Positions 5,520 to 14,408 are shown, numbered from the stretch's first letter. The stretch is DNA of 64,000 nt from CAZJLP01 sp964546955 (GCA_964546955.1 CAZJLP010000003.1:62001-126000); one strand, 5' to 3'. A program made the numbers and translations. The notes: generated from the letters alone by a model not told the origin.

Positions 5520-7286
5520 TTAGAACAAAAAGTAGCGCTGGGCCATCGGCAGAACTTTCGCGGGCTCGCACGTCAGCACCTCGCCGTCGGCTTTGACGGT
5601 GTAGGTCTCGGGATCCACTTCGATTTTCGGCATGGCATCGTTCAAGACCATATCGGCTTTGCCGATCTTCCGGCAGCGTTTGACCCCCTCGAGGCGTCGG
5701 CTGAGGTCGAGTTGCTTGAGTTTGCCTTTGGCGAGCGAGGCCGCGCTCACGAACGTGACAGAGGTGGACGCCACCGCTTTCCCCGCCGCCCCGAATTGGG
5801 GGCGGTAGAAGGTGGGCTGCGGGGTGGGAATCGACGCATTCGGGTCACCCATGTTTGCCCAGGCGATGAAACCGCCCTTCAGGACCAATTCGGGTTTCAC
5901 GCCAAACAACGCGGGTTTGAAAATCACGATATCAGCCAGCTTGCCGACCTGCAACGATCCCACCACGTGGGAGATGCCGTGAGCGATCGCGGGATTGATC
6001 GTGTATTTGGCAAGGTAACGAAGCACGCGAAAATTATCCGCCGCGGAATGGACCTTTCCCGACAAACCGCCGAACTGTGTCTTCATCTTGTGCGCCGTTT
6101 GCCACGTGCGGATGATGACCTCTCCGATGCGGCCCATCGCCTGCGAGTCGGAGGACATCATTGAGATCGCGCCCAAGTCGTGTAGCCGATCCTCCGCCGC
6201 GATGGTCTCCGGGCGAATCCGCGACTCGGCAAACGCCACATCTTCGGGAATCTTCGAGTCGAGATGGTGACACACCATGAGCATGTCGAGGTGCTCGTCG
6301 ATCGTGTTGACGGTGTAGGGGCGCGTCGGGTTAGTCGACGAGGGTAGAACATTCGTTTCTCCACACACACGAATGATGTCGGGCGCGTGCCCACCGCCCG
6401 CGCCTTCCGAGTGAAACGTATGAATCGTTCGACCCTTGAACGCCTTGATCGTTTCCTCGACGAATCCCGCCTCGTTGAGCGTATCGGTATGAATCGCCAC
6501 CTGTACATCCAACTCATCGGCCACAGTCAGGCACGTATCGATCGCCGCGGGAGTGGTGCCCCAATCCTCGTGCAGCTTCAGTCCCACGGCACCGGCCAAA
6601 ACCTGCTCCCGCAGCGGCTGCGGAGTCGAGCAATTGCCCTTGCCCAGAAATCCGAAATTCATCGGGTAGGCCTCCGCGGCCTCGAGCATGCGATGGAGGT
6701 TCCAAATTCCGGGCGTGCACGTCGTGGCGAACGTGCCCGTCGCCGGCCCCGTTCCGCCACCGAACATTGTGGTAATCCCCGCGCTGATCGCTTCATCGAT
6801 TTGCTGCGGACAAATGAAGTGGATATGGGTGTCGATCCCGCCTGCGGTGACAATGCAGCCTTCCCCCGCGATCACTTCCGTGGCGGCTCCCACAATCATC
6901 GGATTCTTTTTCTTCGTTCTCGGATCGACGAAAACCGAACCCAGGCCGCTTTGAATTCCGGGATTTCCGGCATGGCCGATTCCCACGATCAAGCCGTGCT
7001 TGATCCCGATGTCGGCTTTGATCACGCCGAGGATCGGGTCGAGAATGAGCGCATTCGTGATGACCAAATCGAGCGACTCGGCGTCCAACGCGGTGGAGGA
7101 TTGCCCCATGCCATCCCGGATCACTTTGCCGCCCCCAAACTTGATTTCGTTGCCGTACCCTCCCCCTTCCGCGATCAGGTCGCGCTCCACCTGCACGAAC
7201 AACTCCGTGTCGGCCAACCGCACACGGTCGCCCACGGTCGGACCAAACATCTCTGCATACTGGCGGCGAGATAGATAAAGGCTCAT
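5520..7286 (-). CDS. ureC: Urease subunit alpha
   Basis: This is the catalytic subunit that hydrolyses urea to ammonia and carbamate at a di-nickel centre in the cytoplasm. The 588 residues contain all expected ligands: H154 and H156 (DTHIHF), the carbamylated lysine K237 (GLKLHEDWG), H266 (AIHTDTLNE), H292 (HTFHSEGAGGG), the flap histidine near 340 and D380 (SSDSQAMG). It is about 20 residues longer than usual (567-570), mainly through an insertion near residues 118-130 that includes a basic RTKKK. The start overlaps the ureB stop by 4 nt. It is the last gene of the urea operon. Confidence 0.97.
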   Translation of the reverse strand: MSLYLSRRQYAEMFGPTVGDRVRLADTELFVQVERDLIAEGGGYGNEIKFGGGKVIRDGMGQSSTALDAESLDLVITNALILDPILGVIKADIGIKHGLIVGIGHAGNPGIQSGLGSVFVDPRTKKKNPMIVGAATEVIAGEGCIVTAGGIDTHIHFICPQQIDEAISAGITTMFGGGTGPATGTFATTCTPGIWNLHRMLEAAEAYPMNFGFLGKGNCSTPQPLREQVLAGAVGLKLHEDWGTTPAAIDTCLTVADELDVQVAIHTDTLNEAGFVEETIKAFKGRTIHTFHSEGAGGGHAPDIIRVCGETNVLPSSTNPTRPYTVNTIDEHLDMLMVCHHLDSKIPEDVAFAESRIRPETIAAEDRLHDLGAISMMSSDSQAMGRIGEVIIRTWQTAHKMKTQFGGLSGKVHSAADNFRVLRYLAKYTINPAIAHGISHVVGSLQVGKLADIVIFKPALFGVKPELVLKGGFIAWANMGDPNASIPTPQPTFYRPQFGAAGKAVASTSVTFVSAASLAKGKLKQLDLSRRLEGVKRCRKIGKADMVLNDAMPKIEVDPETYTVKADGEVLTCEPAKVLPMAQRYFLF

Positions 7287-7669
7287 CGCTGACGCGTGGT
7301 TTTGGGGTTTGATTTTTGGGTTTTGCGTCTCGCGGCTTTCAGGGATCGCTTGTTGATGTCGAGAGCACCGTTGATTCTGGCGTTTAATCCCCAGACTTCA
7401 CGAGTGCCGGCAAGGGCGACGAGTTCGACGCGCTTCTTGTCGCCGGCCTCAAAACGGACGGCTGTGCCCGCCGGTATGTTGAGGCGAAAGCCACGCGCCG
7501 CCGCTCGATCGAAGATCAGCGCTTCATTTGCTTCAAAAAAATGGAAATGCGAGCCAACCTGAATCGGGCGATCTCCCGTATTCGCCACGTCCACGGTACG
7601 CGTCTCCAAATCAAGATTCGCCGCCAGTTTCGCCGGGTCAGTTGCTACAATGATTTCGCCAGGGATCAT
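7283..7669 (-). CDS. ureB: Urease subunit beta
   Basis: This is the small structural subunit of urease, with hallmark MIPGEI, NTGDRPIQVGSHFHFFEAN and RFEAGDKKRVELVALAG. The conserved domain ends near residue 108. The extra basic tail (AARRKTQKSNPKTTRQR) is encoded by a 7-nt periodic repeat at 7297-7328, so this C-terminus was probably created by repeat DNA invading the 3' end. The gene overlaps ureC by 4 nt, indicating translational coupling. Confidence 0.96.
   Translation of the reverse strand: MIPGEIIVATDPAKLAANLDLETRTVDVANTGDRPIQVGSHFHFFEANEALIFDRAAARGFRLNIPAGTAVRFEAGDKKRVELVALAGTREVWGLNARINGALDINKRSLKAARRKTQKSNPKTTRQR
7297..7328. repeat. 7-nt periodic repeat inside the ureB 3' end
   Basis: On the plus strand the units read TTTTGGG, GTTTGAT, TTTTGGG, TTTTGCG. 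The same unit type occurs at 57286-57310 (TTTTGGG). Only one arm is seen here. It codes for the non-conserved tail of UreB. Confidence 0.65.
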
Positions 7670-7692
7670 AAAGACGAATTGCGAAAGATGAG

Positions 7693-7762
7693 TGTGGAAT
7701 GCAGAATAGAGTCGGCCGATCGCAGGGGTTCATTCTCAATTCTACATTCTGCGTTCTTCATT
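7693..7762. repeat. Periodic inverted repeat, 7-nt period (CAGAAT type)
   Basis: The left arm 7693-7712 has units GTGGAAT, GCAGAAT and AGAGTCG. The right arm about 7730-7761 has units TCAATTC, TACATTC and TGCGTTC. It sits in the ureA-ureB spacer, and the left arm ends 24 nt upstream of the ureB start. Confidence 0.65.
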
Positions 7763-7780
7763 AGCTGAGCGCAGCTCAGC
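7763..7780. other. Short perfect hairpin at the ureA stop
   Basis: GCTGAGCGCAGCTCAGC forms a compact palindrome that includes the ureA TGA. Without a T-tract it is more likely an RNA stability or processing hairpin than a terminator; this is inference. Confidence 0.4.
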
Positions 7781-8078
7781 GTATTGGCTCATGCACGGTG
7801 ACCAACTTCGTGCCGTCGGGGAAGGTGGCTTCTACTTGGACTTCGTGGATCATTTCCGAGACGCCTTCCATCACTTGATCGCGCTTCAGGATCGTCGTGC
7901 CGAAGCTCATCAACTCCGCGACCGACTTGCCGTCGCGCGCCCCTTCCATGATCTCATACGTGATGATCGCGATGGCTTCCGGGTAATTAAGCTTTAGCCC
8001 TCGAGCTTGCCGCCGGCGGGCCAAATCGGCCGCCGTCACAACCAGCAGTTTTTCACGTTCGCGCGGGGTGAGGTGCAT
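7776..8078 (-). CDS. ureA: Urease subunit gamma
   Basis: This is a 100-residue structural subunit of urease: MHLTPREREKLLV at the start, then RRRQARGLKLNYPEAIA, ITYEIMEGARDGKSVAELM and EVQVEATFPDGTKLVTVHEPI. The ATG at 8078 is chosen because MHLTPRE is the family's conserved N-terminus; upstream in-frame codons lie in repeat DNA. There is no Shine-Dalgarno sequence: the leader is the pyrimidine-rich arm of a TAGCGAG periodic repeat ending about 6 nt before the ATG. Confidence 0.97.
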   Translation of the reverse strand: MHLTPREREKLLVVTAADLARRRQARGLKLNYPEAIAIITYEIMEGARDGKSVAELMSFGTTILKRDQVMEGVSEMIHEVQVEATFPDGTKLVTVHEPIR

Positions 8079-8084
8079 CTGAGT

Positions 8085-8220
8085 TAGTAGCGGGTAGCGA
8101 GTAACGGGTAGCGAGTAGAAAACAGCTCGAGCCCACAAAAGCAGAACCCAGGATTCATCCCTCGTCCACCGCAGAATACGTGAGAGGTTTTCATGCTTGC
8201 TAGCCGCTACTCGCTGCTAG
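8085..8220. repeat. Periodic inverted repeat, 7-nt period (TAGCGAG type)
   Basis: The left arm 8085-8118 is about five degenerate heptamers (GGGTAGC, GAGTAAC, GAGTAGA and similar). The right arm 8200-8220 is its shorter complement (GCTACTC, GCTGCTA). The 80-nt middle has no recognised feature. One arm directly precedes the ureA start and the other overlaps the urtE stop codon. The same repeat family occurs at 30784-30857. Confidence 0.8.
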
Positions 8221-9020
8221 ACCTGCAAGTGCTTCTTCACCACCTCGTCCGTGAGGTCTGCAATCGGGCCGGTGGCTACGACCACACCGCGATCCATCGC
8301 GTAGAAACGGTCAGCCACTTCGCGACAGAAATCGACGTACTGTTCGACGAGGAGAATCGCGAGGGCCTGCTCCTTTTTGATTTCCTTCACTGCGTGAATG
8401 ATCTGCGCGACCGCCTGGCTGGCTTCTTCCAGTTTCTCGGGCGCGGCTTTCGGAGCCTTCAGTTTCTTTAGGGTATCGCCGATCTGGTCGATGATCGACG
8501 GCTGAATCCCCTCTGTCGGCTCATCCAGGATCAATAGCTTCGGTTTGGTCAGCAGCGCCCGACCAATCGCGAGCTGTTGTTGTTGGCCCCCGGAAAGGAC
8601 TCCCCCCTTTCGGGAAAGCATGTCCTTCAACACGGGAAACAACTCGTAGACGCGCTGCAAAGCCTCGCGAGCCTCGGCCCCGCGACGTTTGTGCACTACG
8701 AGCCCTACTTTCAGGTTCTCCTCGACCGTGAGATGAGGGAAAATGTCGCGCCCTTGCGGCACGTACCCGATCCCGGCGCGAGCCCGGACATCCGGTGCAA
8801 GTTTGTGAATCGGCTGACCATCAAACGTCACGGCGCCCGCCTTGATCGGGAGCATGCCGGTAATCGCCTTCAGAGTGGTCGTTTTACCGACTCCATTGCG
8901 CCCCATCAGCGCCACGACTTCGCCAGCATGGACCTCCAGGTTGACCCCGCGGAGAATCCGCGACCCGGCGATGTCGGCCTGAATCGAATTCAACGAAAGA
9001 ACGTTAGTGGGCGCGGTCAT
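8217..9020 (-). CDS. urtE: Urea ABC transporter, ATP-binding subunit UrtE
   Basis: This is one of the two ATPases that power high-affinity urea uptake, acting at the inner membrane with UrtB, UrtC and UrtD. In 267 residues the Walker A (GRNGVGKTT, 40-48), Q-loop (GYVPQGRDIFP), signature (LSGGQQQQLAIGRALL) and Walker B (LLILDEPTEG) are all present. The family is usually near 230 residues; here a charged, predicted helical insertion spans about 186-217, between Walker B and the H-loop region. ATG 9020 fits the conserved start; the longer frame upstream is repeat DNA. Confidence 0.95.
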   Translation of the reverse strand: MTAPTNVLSLNSIQADIAGSRILRGVNLEVHAGEVVALMGRNGVGKTTTLKAITGMLPIKAGAVTFDGQPIHKLAPDVRARAGIGYVPQGRDIFPHLTVEENLKVGLVVHKRRGAEAREALQRVYELFPVLKDMLSRKGGVLSGGQQQQLAIGRALLTKPKLLILDEPTEGIQPSIIDQIGDTLKKLKAPKAAPEKLEEASQAVAQIIHAVKEIKKEQALAILLVEQYVDFCREVADRFYAMDRGVVVATGPIADLTDEVVKKHLQV

Positions 9021-9025
9021 ACGGA

Positions 9026-9160
9026 GAGAGGTCAGAACCCGGAGGCCAGATACCAGAAGAAAGCAAGCAATCCGCCCTGTAATGAGCCGCAGCGAGATCC
9101 CAAAGCGCAGTCGCGTTCCGTCCGAATCCGGTCCCTGGCTTCCGGCCTCCGGCTTCTCGG
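9026..9160. repeat. Periodic inverted repeat, 7-nt period (CGGAGGC type)
   Basis: The left arm 9026-9066 (AGGTCAG, AACCCGG, AGGCCAG, ATACCAG) and right arm 9130-9160 (TGGCTTC, CGGCCTC, CGGCTTC) are inverted and imperfect. They fill the 171-nt urtD-urtE spacer, the only long gap inside urtBCDE. Confidence 0.65.
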
Positions 9161-9191
9161 CCGTGATGCCGGGATTGCTGTTTACCACGGT

Positions 9192-9950
9192 TCATTCGTG
9201 TTTCTTGCCGCGGCCGAGATAGACTTCGCGGACTTTCGGGTCGGATTGCACTTCGTCGAATTTGCCCTCGCAGAGTACGGTACCCTGGTGGAGCACCGTC
9301 ACTCTGCTGTCGCGCGCAATCTGGCGAACAAACGTCATATCGTGCTCGACCACGACAAGGCTGTGTTTTCCCGCCAGCGAAATGAGCAGCTCGCCCGTGC
9401 GATGCGTCTCTTCGTCGGTCATTCCGGCGGCCGGCTCGTCGATCAACAGCACTTTCGGATCCGAGGCCAGGAGCATGCCGATCTCGAGCCACTGCTTTTC
9501 GCCGTGGGCGAGAGCGCCGGCCTTCCATCCGCGTTTCTCGGACAGCCGAATCAGCTTGAGCAATTCGTCGATACGGTCGCGCTCGCCCGAAGAAAGACGG
9601 TGAAAAAGGGATTTAAACACGCCGCGAGTGCCCGCGAGCGACAGCACCAGATTATCCCAGACGGTGTGCTCGGCGTACACACTCGGCGTCTGAAACTTCC
9701 GGCCGATGCCGAGCCGGTTGATCTCGTATTCGTTGAGCTTGGTCAGGTCGATGTCACCAAATTCAATCTGCCCGACATCTGGTTTTGCACGGCCCGTGAT
9801 GAGATCGAAGAAGGTCGATTTACCGGCGCCATTGGGACCGATCACCGTCCGCAACTCCCCCTCGTACAGGTAGAAGTTGAGATTAGAGATCGCTTTGAAG
9901 CCATCGTACGTCTTGGTGACGTCTTCGACTTGGAGGAGCGGGTGAGCCAT
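9192..9950 (-). CDS. urtD: Urea ABC transporter, ATP-binding subunit UrtD
   Basis: This is the second transporter ATPase, 252 residues, belonging to the branched-chain amino acid type (LivG-like) ABC family. Walker A is GPNGAGKST (residues 38-46), the signature region is the divergent LAHGEKQWLEIGMLL typical of UrtD/LivG, and Walker B is VLLIDEPAAGM. The motif SVYAEHTVWDNL is also characteristic of UrtD. It ends 171 nt before urtE. Confidence 0.96.
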   Translation of the reverse strand: MAHPLLQVEDVTKTYDGFKAISNLNFYLYEGELRTVIGPNGAGKSTFFDLITGRAKPDVGQIEFGDIDLTKLNEYEINRLGIGRKFQTPSVYAEHTVWDNLVLSLAGTRGVFKSLFHRLSSGERDRIDELLKLIRLSEKRGWKAGALAHGEKQWLEIGMLLASDPKVLLIDEPAAGMTDEETHRTGELLISLAGKHSLVVVEHDMTFVRQIARDSRVTVLHQGTVLCEGKFDEVQSDPKVREVYLGRGKKHE

Positions 9951-9988
9951 CGCGCAGAGTCTGTGTTAAGCGTGAACCATTGGGCTGA

Positions 9989-11200
9989 TCAGACAGGAGG
10001 ACGCGTGCCGGCCACTTCGACCGGAGCCGCGGTTCCGCTGGGCGGTTGATTTTCGTCGGCCTTCGGCTTGCCCCCGCGCAAGCGTTTCCAGAGGGGCTCG
10101 AGGCGCTTCGGCAGACTGACCAGTCCACCCGGGAGAAAAAGCACGACCAGGAGGAAGAGGCCGCCCAGAAAGAAAGGCCAGACCGAGGGGATCGCACTCG
10201 TGGCCCAGCTCTTGAGCCAATTGATGGTGAAGGCGCCGAGGATCGGCCCGAACAGCGTCGCGCGCCCCCCGACTGCAACCCAGACCACGGCCTCGAGCGA
10301 TTTCTCCGGGCTCATTTCCTCGGGATTGATAATGCCGGCTTGAGGAACGTAGAGCGCCCCGCCGATGCTCGCTATGACCGCCGCCATCACGAATACGAAA
10401 AGCTTGAAGTTCGCCGCAGCGTAGCCGCTAAAGAGCACGCGATTTTCGCCATCGCGGATCGCTCGCTGCACCAAGCCGAATTTCGTCGTGTTTAGCCAGC
10501 GGCAGAACAGATAAGCGAGCAGCACGGTCACCCCGGTCGCGATATACAACCACCGCGTGGTCACCGGCCCGTCCTCCCTGCTGACGAGCGAATGGCCGAG
10601 GATGAACTTGAAATCCGTGAAGCCGTTGTTACCGCCCATCAGGATGTTATTGCGGAAGAAAACGATCATCATCGCGTAGGTCAGAGCCTGCGTGAGAATC
10701 GAGAAGTACACCCCCTTGATGCGGGAACGAAAGGCGAGGTAGCCGAAAATCCCCGAGATGATCGCCGGCACCACGACCACCATGGCGGCCGCGAAAGCAA
10801 AGCTCGAAAACGGGACCCAAAACGACGGCAGTTCCGTCCACCCCAAAAAGACCAGGAAATCGGGGATCGGCTTCTTGTATTGGCCCAGCGATCCGATCAT
10901 GTGCATCAGGTACATGCCGTGCATGTACCCGCCCAGCGCGAAAAAAAGTCCCTGTCCGAGGCTGAGCAACCCAGTGTAGCCCCAAAGAAGATTCACCGAA
11001 ATCGCGAGCAAGGCATAGCTCAGATATTTTCCCCAACGCCTCACCGTGTCCGTTGGTACGAAGCCATACGCGTTGAGCAGCGGGAAAACCACGAGCAATA
11101 AGGCGGTGAGCACCGCGATGCAGATGAGCTCGTTGCGCAGGCTGCGGCGGCGAAGCGAATCGGGAACGACAGGAGCGGGAGTGGTCGCGGCGGAAGTCAT
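9989..11200 (-). CDS. urtC: Urea ABC transporter, permease UrtC
   Basis: This is an inner-membrane permease of the LivM type, 403 residues with about ten hydrophobic spans. Family segments are visible: WGYTGLLSLGQGLFFALGGY, the conserved NGFTDF, and VAVGGRATLFGPILGA near the C-terminus, which couples to the ATPases. It is separated from urtB by 8 nt. Together with UrtB it should form the urea channel. Confidence 0.96.
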   Translation of the reverse strand: MTSAATTPAPVVPDSLRRRSLRNELICIAVLTALLLVVFPLLNAYGFVPTDTVRRWGKYLSYALLAISVNLLWGYTGLLSLGQGLFFALGGYMHGMYLMHMIGSLGQYKKPIPDFLVFLGWTELPSFWVPFSSFAFAAAMVVVVPAIISGIFGYLAFRSRIKGVYFSILTQALTYAMMIVFFRNNILMGGNNGFTDFKFILGHSLVSREDGPVTTRWLYIATGVTVLLAYLFCRWLNTTKFGLVQRAIRDGENRVLFSGYAAANFKLFVFVMAAVIASIGGALYVPQAGIINPEEMSPEKSLEAVVWVAVGGRATLFGPILGAFTINWLKSWATSAIPSVWPFFLGGLFLLVVLFLPGGLVSLPKRLEPLWKRLRGGKPKADENQPPSGTAAPVEVAGTRPPV

Positions 11201-11208
11201 GGCTCAGA

Positions 11209-13005
11209 TCATCCTTCGAGGCTGCGGCTGCGCGTGACAAAGATCCCCGCTGGCCGCCATTGGAGGAACAAGATGATGCCGAACAAAACGAGGATCTTGC
11301 CCAACACGGCGGAATCCTGACCGAGATTCTGCAGAAAATTCCCGATACGCGGGACCCAGCCGAGTCCGCTGAACCACGTCGGCAGGTACTGCTGGAAAAT
11401 CTGGTCGATGCCGCCGATGCCGAAGGCGCTGATCACGGTGCCGACAAGATTTCCGACGCCACCCAGCACGACCACCATGAAGGAGTCGACCACATAGGCC
11501 TGTCCGAGAGACGGGCCAACGTTGGCGATCTGGCTCACGAACGCACCGGCCAATCCCGCCAAACCGCTCCCCAGAGCGAAGGTAAACATATTCACGCGTT
11601 CCGTGCGCACGCCCATGCACGAGGCCATGGCGCGATTTTGCATGACCGCTCGCATGAAGAGGCCGAGAGGGGTTTTTGTCAGCACGAGCCACACCCCCAG
11701 GACAATCATGATCGCAAAGCCGATCACGAAGAGCCGGTTGTAGCCCAGTCCGACGTCATTGACGATCCAACTGCCGCTCAAATACGTGGGGCTGGAGACT
11801 TGAACGTTGTTCGCGCCAAACATGAGACGGAAGCCCTGCTGCAGAACCAACGACACACCCCAGGTCGCAAGAAGACTCTCCAGAGGCCGGCGATAGAGAA
11901 AACGAATGACACTGCGTTCGAGTGCGACTCCGACCAACGCGGCCGTGACGAAACTGATGGGAAGCGCCGCAATGAAGTACCACTGGTACGCGCTGCCCTC
12001 CAGGTTCATGCCGGGAAAAGCGAGACTAAAACCGAAGAAGGGAATGGTGACCCCGTTCCCAAAAATATTCTGGACGATGTAGGTCGTGTAGGCGCCGACC
12101 GCGATCATTTCGCCGTGAGCCATGTTGATCACGCCCATCAAACCAAAGGTGATCGCAAGCCCCAGCGCGATGACGAGGAGAATGCTGCCATGGCTTACCC
12201 CGCGAAATAGAGTGCCGGAAAAGTCCACCGCTGAACGATGGCTTTCGATCGCGATCCGGGCCTGTTCGGCCGCCTGGACGAGAGTCGGCTTGTTCGCAGC
12301 CTTCGCCTCCTTGAGCGCCGCGGCGACGAAGTCCGAACTCGCCAGAGTCTGCAGCTCTTTGATCTCCTTCAGGGCGGCCAACTTCACCGCATCATCGGCA
12401 TCCTTGAGCTGAATGAAGGCGATGGCTTCCCGTAATTTTGCTTTGACCCGCGGATCTGTCTCTTGGGTGAGCCTCAGCTTCAGTGCAGGCAATTTTTCCG
12501 GATCCTGCCCCTGCCCCATGCCCTCGATCGCGCGAATCCGCTTCTGCGGTTCCGCGGCGACCAACGCAATGAGGTCGAACACGGGCTTCATTGACTGCCG
12601 CAGGGCGGAATTGTGCTCAACCGCGACGAGATCCGCACCGACCAGGCGAGCCGGCTGGCCTGAAGCATCGAGAAACGGCTTGCCGTCATCCACACGAATG
12701 GCGGCCTGCGCATCCTTCGCGTCCTTCTCTCCCACCAAATGGACCGGCGTCTTGACGGTCTTGTCCCCGATAGTGGCCTCGTGAATGAACAGCGCGTCTT
12801 CGCGCCAGGCCTCGAGCAGGGTCTTGATCGACTCGTCGGGCTTTCCCGCCAGCGACCCGATCAGCTGGCGCTTTTGGGCGGCGTCCTCCTCCAGAATCGC
12901 CTGCACGAGGATTTCCCGGGCAGTCTGAGCCTGAAGGACGGGCCCGCTCACAAAGGCCATCAGGACAAACGCGAGCCAGCCGAACCGATGATTCACATGC
13001 ACCAC
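11209..13005 (-). CDS. urtB: Urea ABC transporter, permease UrtB
   Basis: This is a 598-residue LivH-type permease with the long N-terminal extension typical of UrtB. A signal sequence (about residues 8-27) leads to a mostly helical extracytoplasmic domain with HEAT-like character (LRLTQETDPRVKAKLREAIAFIQ). The membrane part follows from about residue 250 (FGLMGVINMAHGEMIAVGAY, LVLQQGFRLMFG, GGVGNLVGTVISAFGIGG). The start is GTG at 13005; adjacent in-frame GTG codons are equally possible. An intrinsic terminator lies between urtA and this gene. Confidence 0.95.
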   Translation of the reverse strand: MVHVNHRFGWLAFVLMAFVSGPVLQAQTAREILVQAILEEDAAQKRQLIGSLAGKPDESIKTLLEAWREDALFIHEATIGDKTVKTPVHLVGEKDAKDAQAAIRVDDGKPFLDASGQPARLVGADLVAVEHNSALRQSMKPVFDLIALVAAEPQKRIRAIEGMGQGQDPEKLPALKLRLTQETDPRVKAKLREAIAFIQLKDADDAVKLAALKEIKELQTLASSDFVAAALKEAKAANKPTLVQAAEQARIAIESHRSAVDFSGTLFRGVSHGSILLVIALGLAITFGLMGVINMAHGEMIAVGAYTTYIVQNIFGNGVTIPFFGFSLAFPGMNLEGSAYQWYFIAALPISFVTAALVGVALERSVIRFLYRRPLESLLATWGVSLVLQQGFRLMFGANNVQVSSPTYLSGSWIVNDVGLGYNRLFVIGFAIMIVLGVWLVLTKTPLGLFMRAVMQNRAMASCMGVRTERVNMFTFALGSGLAGLAGAFVSQIANVGPSLGQAYVVDSFMVVVLGGVGNLVGTVISAFGIGGIDQIFQQYLPTWFSGLGWVPRIGNFLQNLGQDSAVLGKILVLFGIILFLQWRPAGIFVTRSRSLEG

Positions 13006-13045
13006 AGGAATGATATGTATGAATTTTATAGATACACTATCCCAC

Positions 13046-13084
13046 TAAAAAGGAGGGGGGTCCTTTTAAGGGAACCACCCCTCC
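13046..13084 (-). terminator. Intrinsic terminator after urtA
   Basis: On the minus strand a stem GGAGGGGTGGTTCC pairs with GGACCCCCCTCC and is followed by TTTTT. It lies directly after the urtA stop and before urtB. It probably lets urtA be made in excess over the permease genes, as is common for binding proteins. Confidence 0.85.
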
Positions 13085-13127
13085 GATGAACCAAACGAAC
13101 AGACTAACAAAAAGCGGCGAGAGAGGA

Positions 13128-14408
13128 TTACGGCCCGGCCTGGAACTTGCCCTTCAACCAGGGCTCGCCGACCACGCCGTCAAAGTGGTCGATGATCTTG
13201 AACTGTCCGTCGGCCTTGGTCTCGCCGATGTAGACGTTCTTGGTCAGGTGCATGTTCTTCTGCGTGGTGACCTTGCCGCCGGGGCCGTCGAAGGAGATGC
13301 CGCCCTGCAGAGCCTTGCGGACATCGTCCACGTTGAACGTGCCGGCCTTTTCAACCGCGGCTTTCCAGAGATAAACGCCGTCGTAGCTGAGCACCATGGG
13401 CGAGCAGGTAACACGGCCTTCCTTGACGATGCCGGGGACGGTGGTCTTGCCGAGCCAGGTCTTGAAGTCGGCCACGAACTTCTTGTTCGCAGCACTGTTG
13501 ATCGACTGGAAGTAGGTCCAGCAACCGAGCTGACCGACCAGCTGCTTGGCGGGGAGACCGCGGAATTCGTCCTCGGAGATCGAGAAGGACACAACCGGGC
13601 AGGTGTCGGAAGTGAGACCCGCGGCCGCGTATTCCTTGAAGAATGGAACGTTGGTGTCGCCGTTCAGTGTGTTGATCACCGCAGCTTTGCCACCGGCGGC
13701 GAACTGCTTGATTTCGGCGACGATCTGTTGGTAGTCGGTGTGGCCGAACGGCGTGTATTTTCCTGCCGAGATGATCTTGCCGCTCTCGTCCTTGCGGAAA
13801 CCGCCGCCGATATTTTCGAGGGCGACCCCTTTGCTCAGGAGATATTCGAGCAAGACGAGGTTCGTGGTCTGCGGATAAACATAGTCCGAACCCAGCAAGT
13901 AGAACTTCTTGTAGCCCTGCTTGAGCAAATAGTCCACCGCGGGCGTCGCCTGCTGATTGACCGCTTCGGCGGTGTAAAACACGTTCTGCGACTCTTCTTC
14001 ACCCTCGTATTGCACGGGGTAGAACAGAAGACCATTGGCCTTTTCGAAGGCGGGAAGAACCGATTTGCGACTTACTGATGTCCAGCAACCGAAGGTCACA
14101 GCGACCTTGTCCTGATTGAGGAGCTGTTCGGCTTTTTCGCGGAAGAGCGGCCAGTTGGAAGCGCCGTCGACAACGACCGGCTCGATCTTGTAAGTATCGC
14201 CGCCGACTTTGATGCCGCCTTTGCCGTTGATCTCGTCAAAGGTGAACAGCAGCACATCGCGCAGCGACGTTTCGCTGATCGCCATCGTGCCGGAAAGGGA
14301 GTGGAGGACGCCGACTTTGACGGTTTTTTCGGCGGCTTGAGCGGAGCCCGCGACGACGCCAAGCGCCAGAGCGCCGGCGGTAAACAGTTTCGTGAATTTC
14401 GAAATCAT
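13128..14408 (-). CDS. urtA: Urea-binding periplasmic protein UrtA
   Basis: This is a 426-residue substrate-binding protein of the amide-binding (FmdD/AmiC/UrtA) type 1 periplasmic fold. A clear signal peptide (residues 1-25, ending GSAQAA) is followed by VKVGVLHSLSGTMAISE, AVTFGCWTSVSRKSVLP and FYPVQYEGEEES, all typical of UrtA. It should deliver urea to UrtBC in the periplasm. It is the first gene of the transporter group and has its own terminator downstream. Confidence 0.96.
   Translation of the reverse strand: MISKFTKLFTAGALALGVVAGSAQAAEKTVKVGVLHSLSGTMAISETSLRDVLLFTFDEINGKGGIKVGGDTYKIEPVVVDGASNWPLFREKAEQLLNQDKVAVTFGCWTSVSRKSVLPAFEKANGLLFYPVQYEGEEESQNVFYTAEAVNQQATPAVDYLLKQGYKKFYLLGSDYVYPQTTNLVLLEYLLSKGVALENIGGGFRKDESGKIISAGKYTPFGHTDYQQIVAEIKQFAAGGKAAVINTLNGDTNVPFFKEYAAAGLTSDTCPVVSFSISEDEFRGLPAKQLVGQLGCWTYFQSINSAANKKFVADFKTWLGKTTVPGIVKEGRVTCSPMVLSYDGVYLWKAAVEKAGTFNVDDVRKALQGGISFDGPGGKVTTQKNMHLTKNVYIGETKADGQFKIIDHFDGVVGEPWLKGKFQAGP

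Noticed and set aside
5388..6164. Plus-strand open frames opposite ureC (also 6387-7274)
   Set aside because: Antisense to a fully conserved urease alpha subunit with all catalytic residues.
8577..10049. A 490-codon plus-strand open frame opposite urtD and urtE
   Set aside because: It is antisense to two clearly conserved ATPase genes, has histidine/arginine-rich composition typical of reverse-strand frames in G+C-rich DNA, and has no domain pattern.
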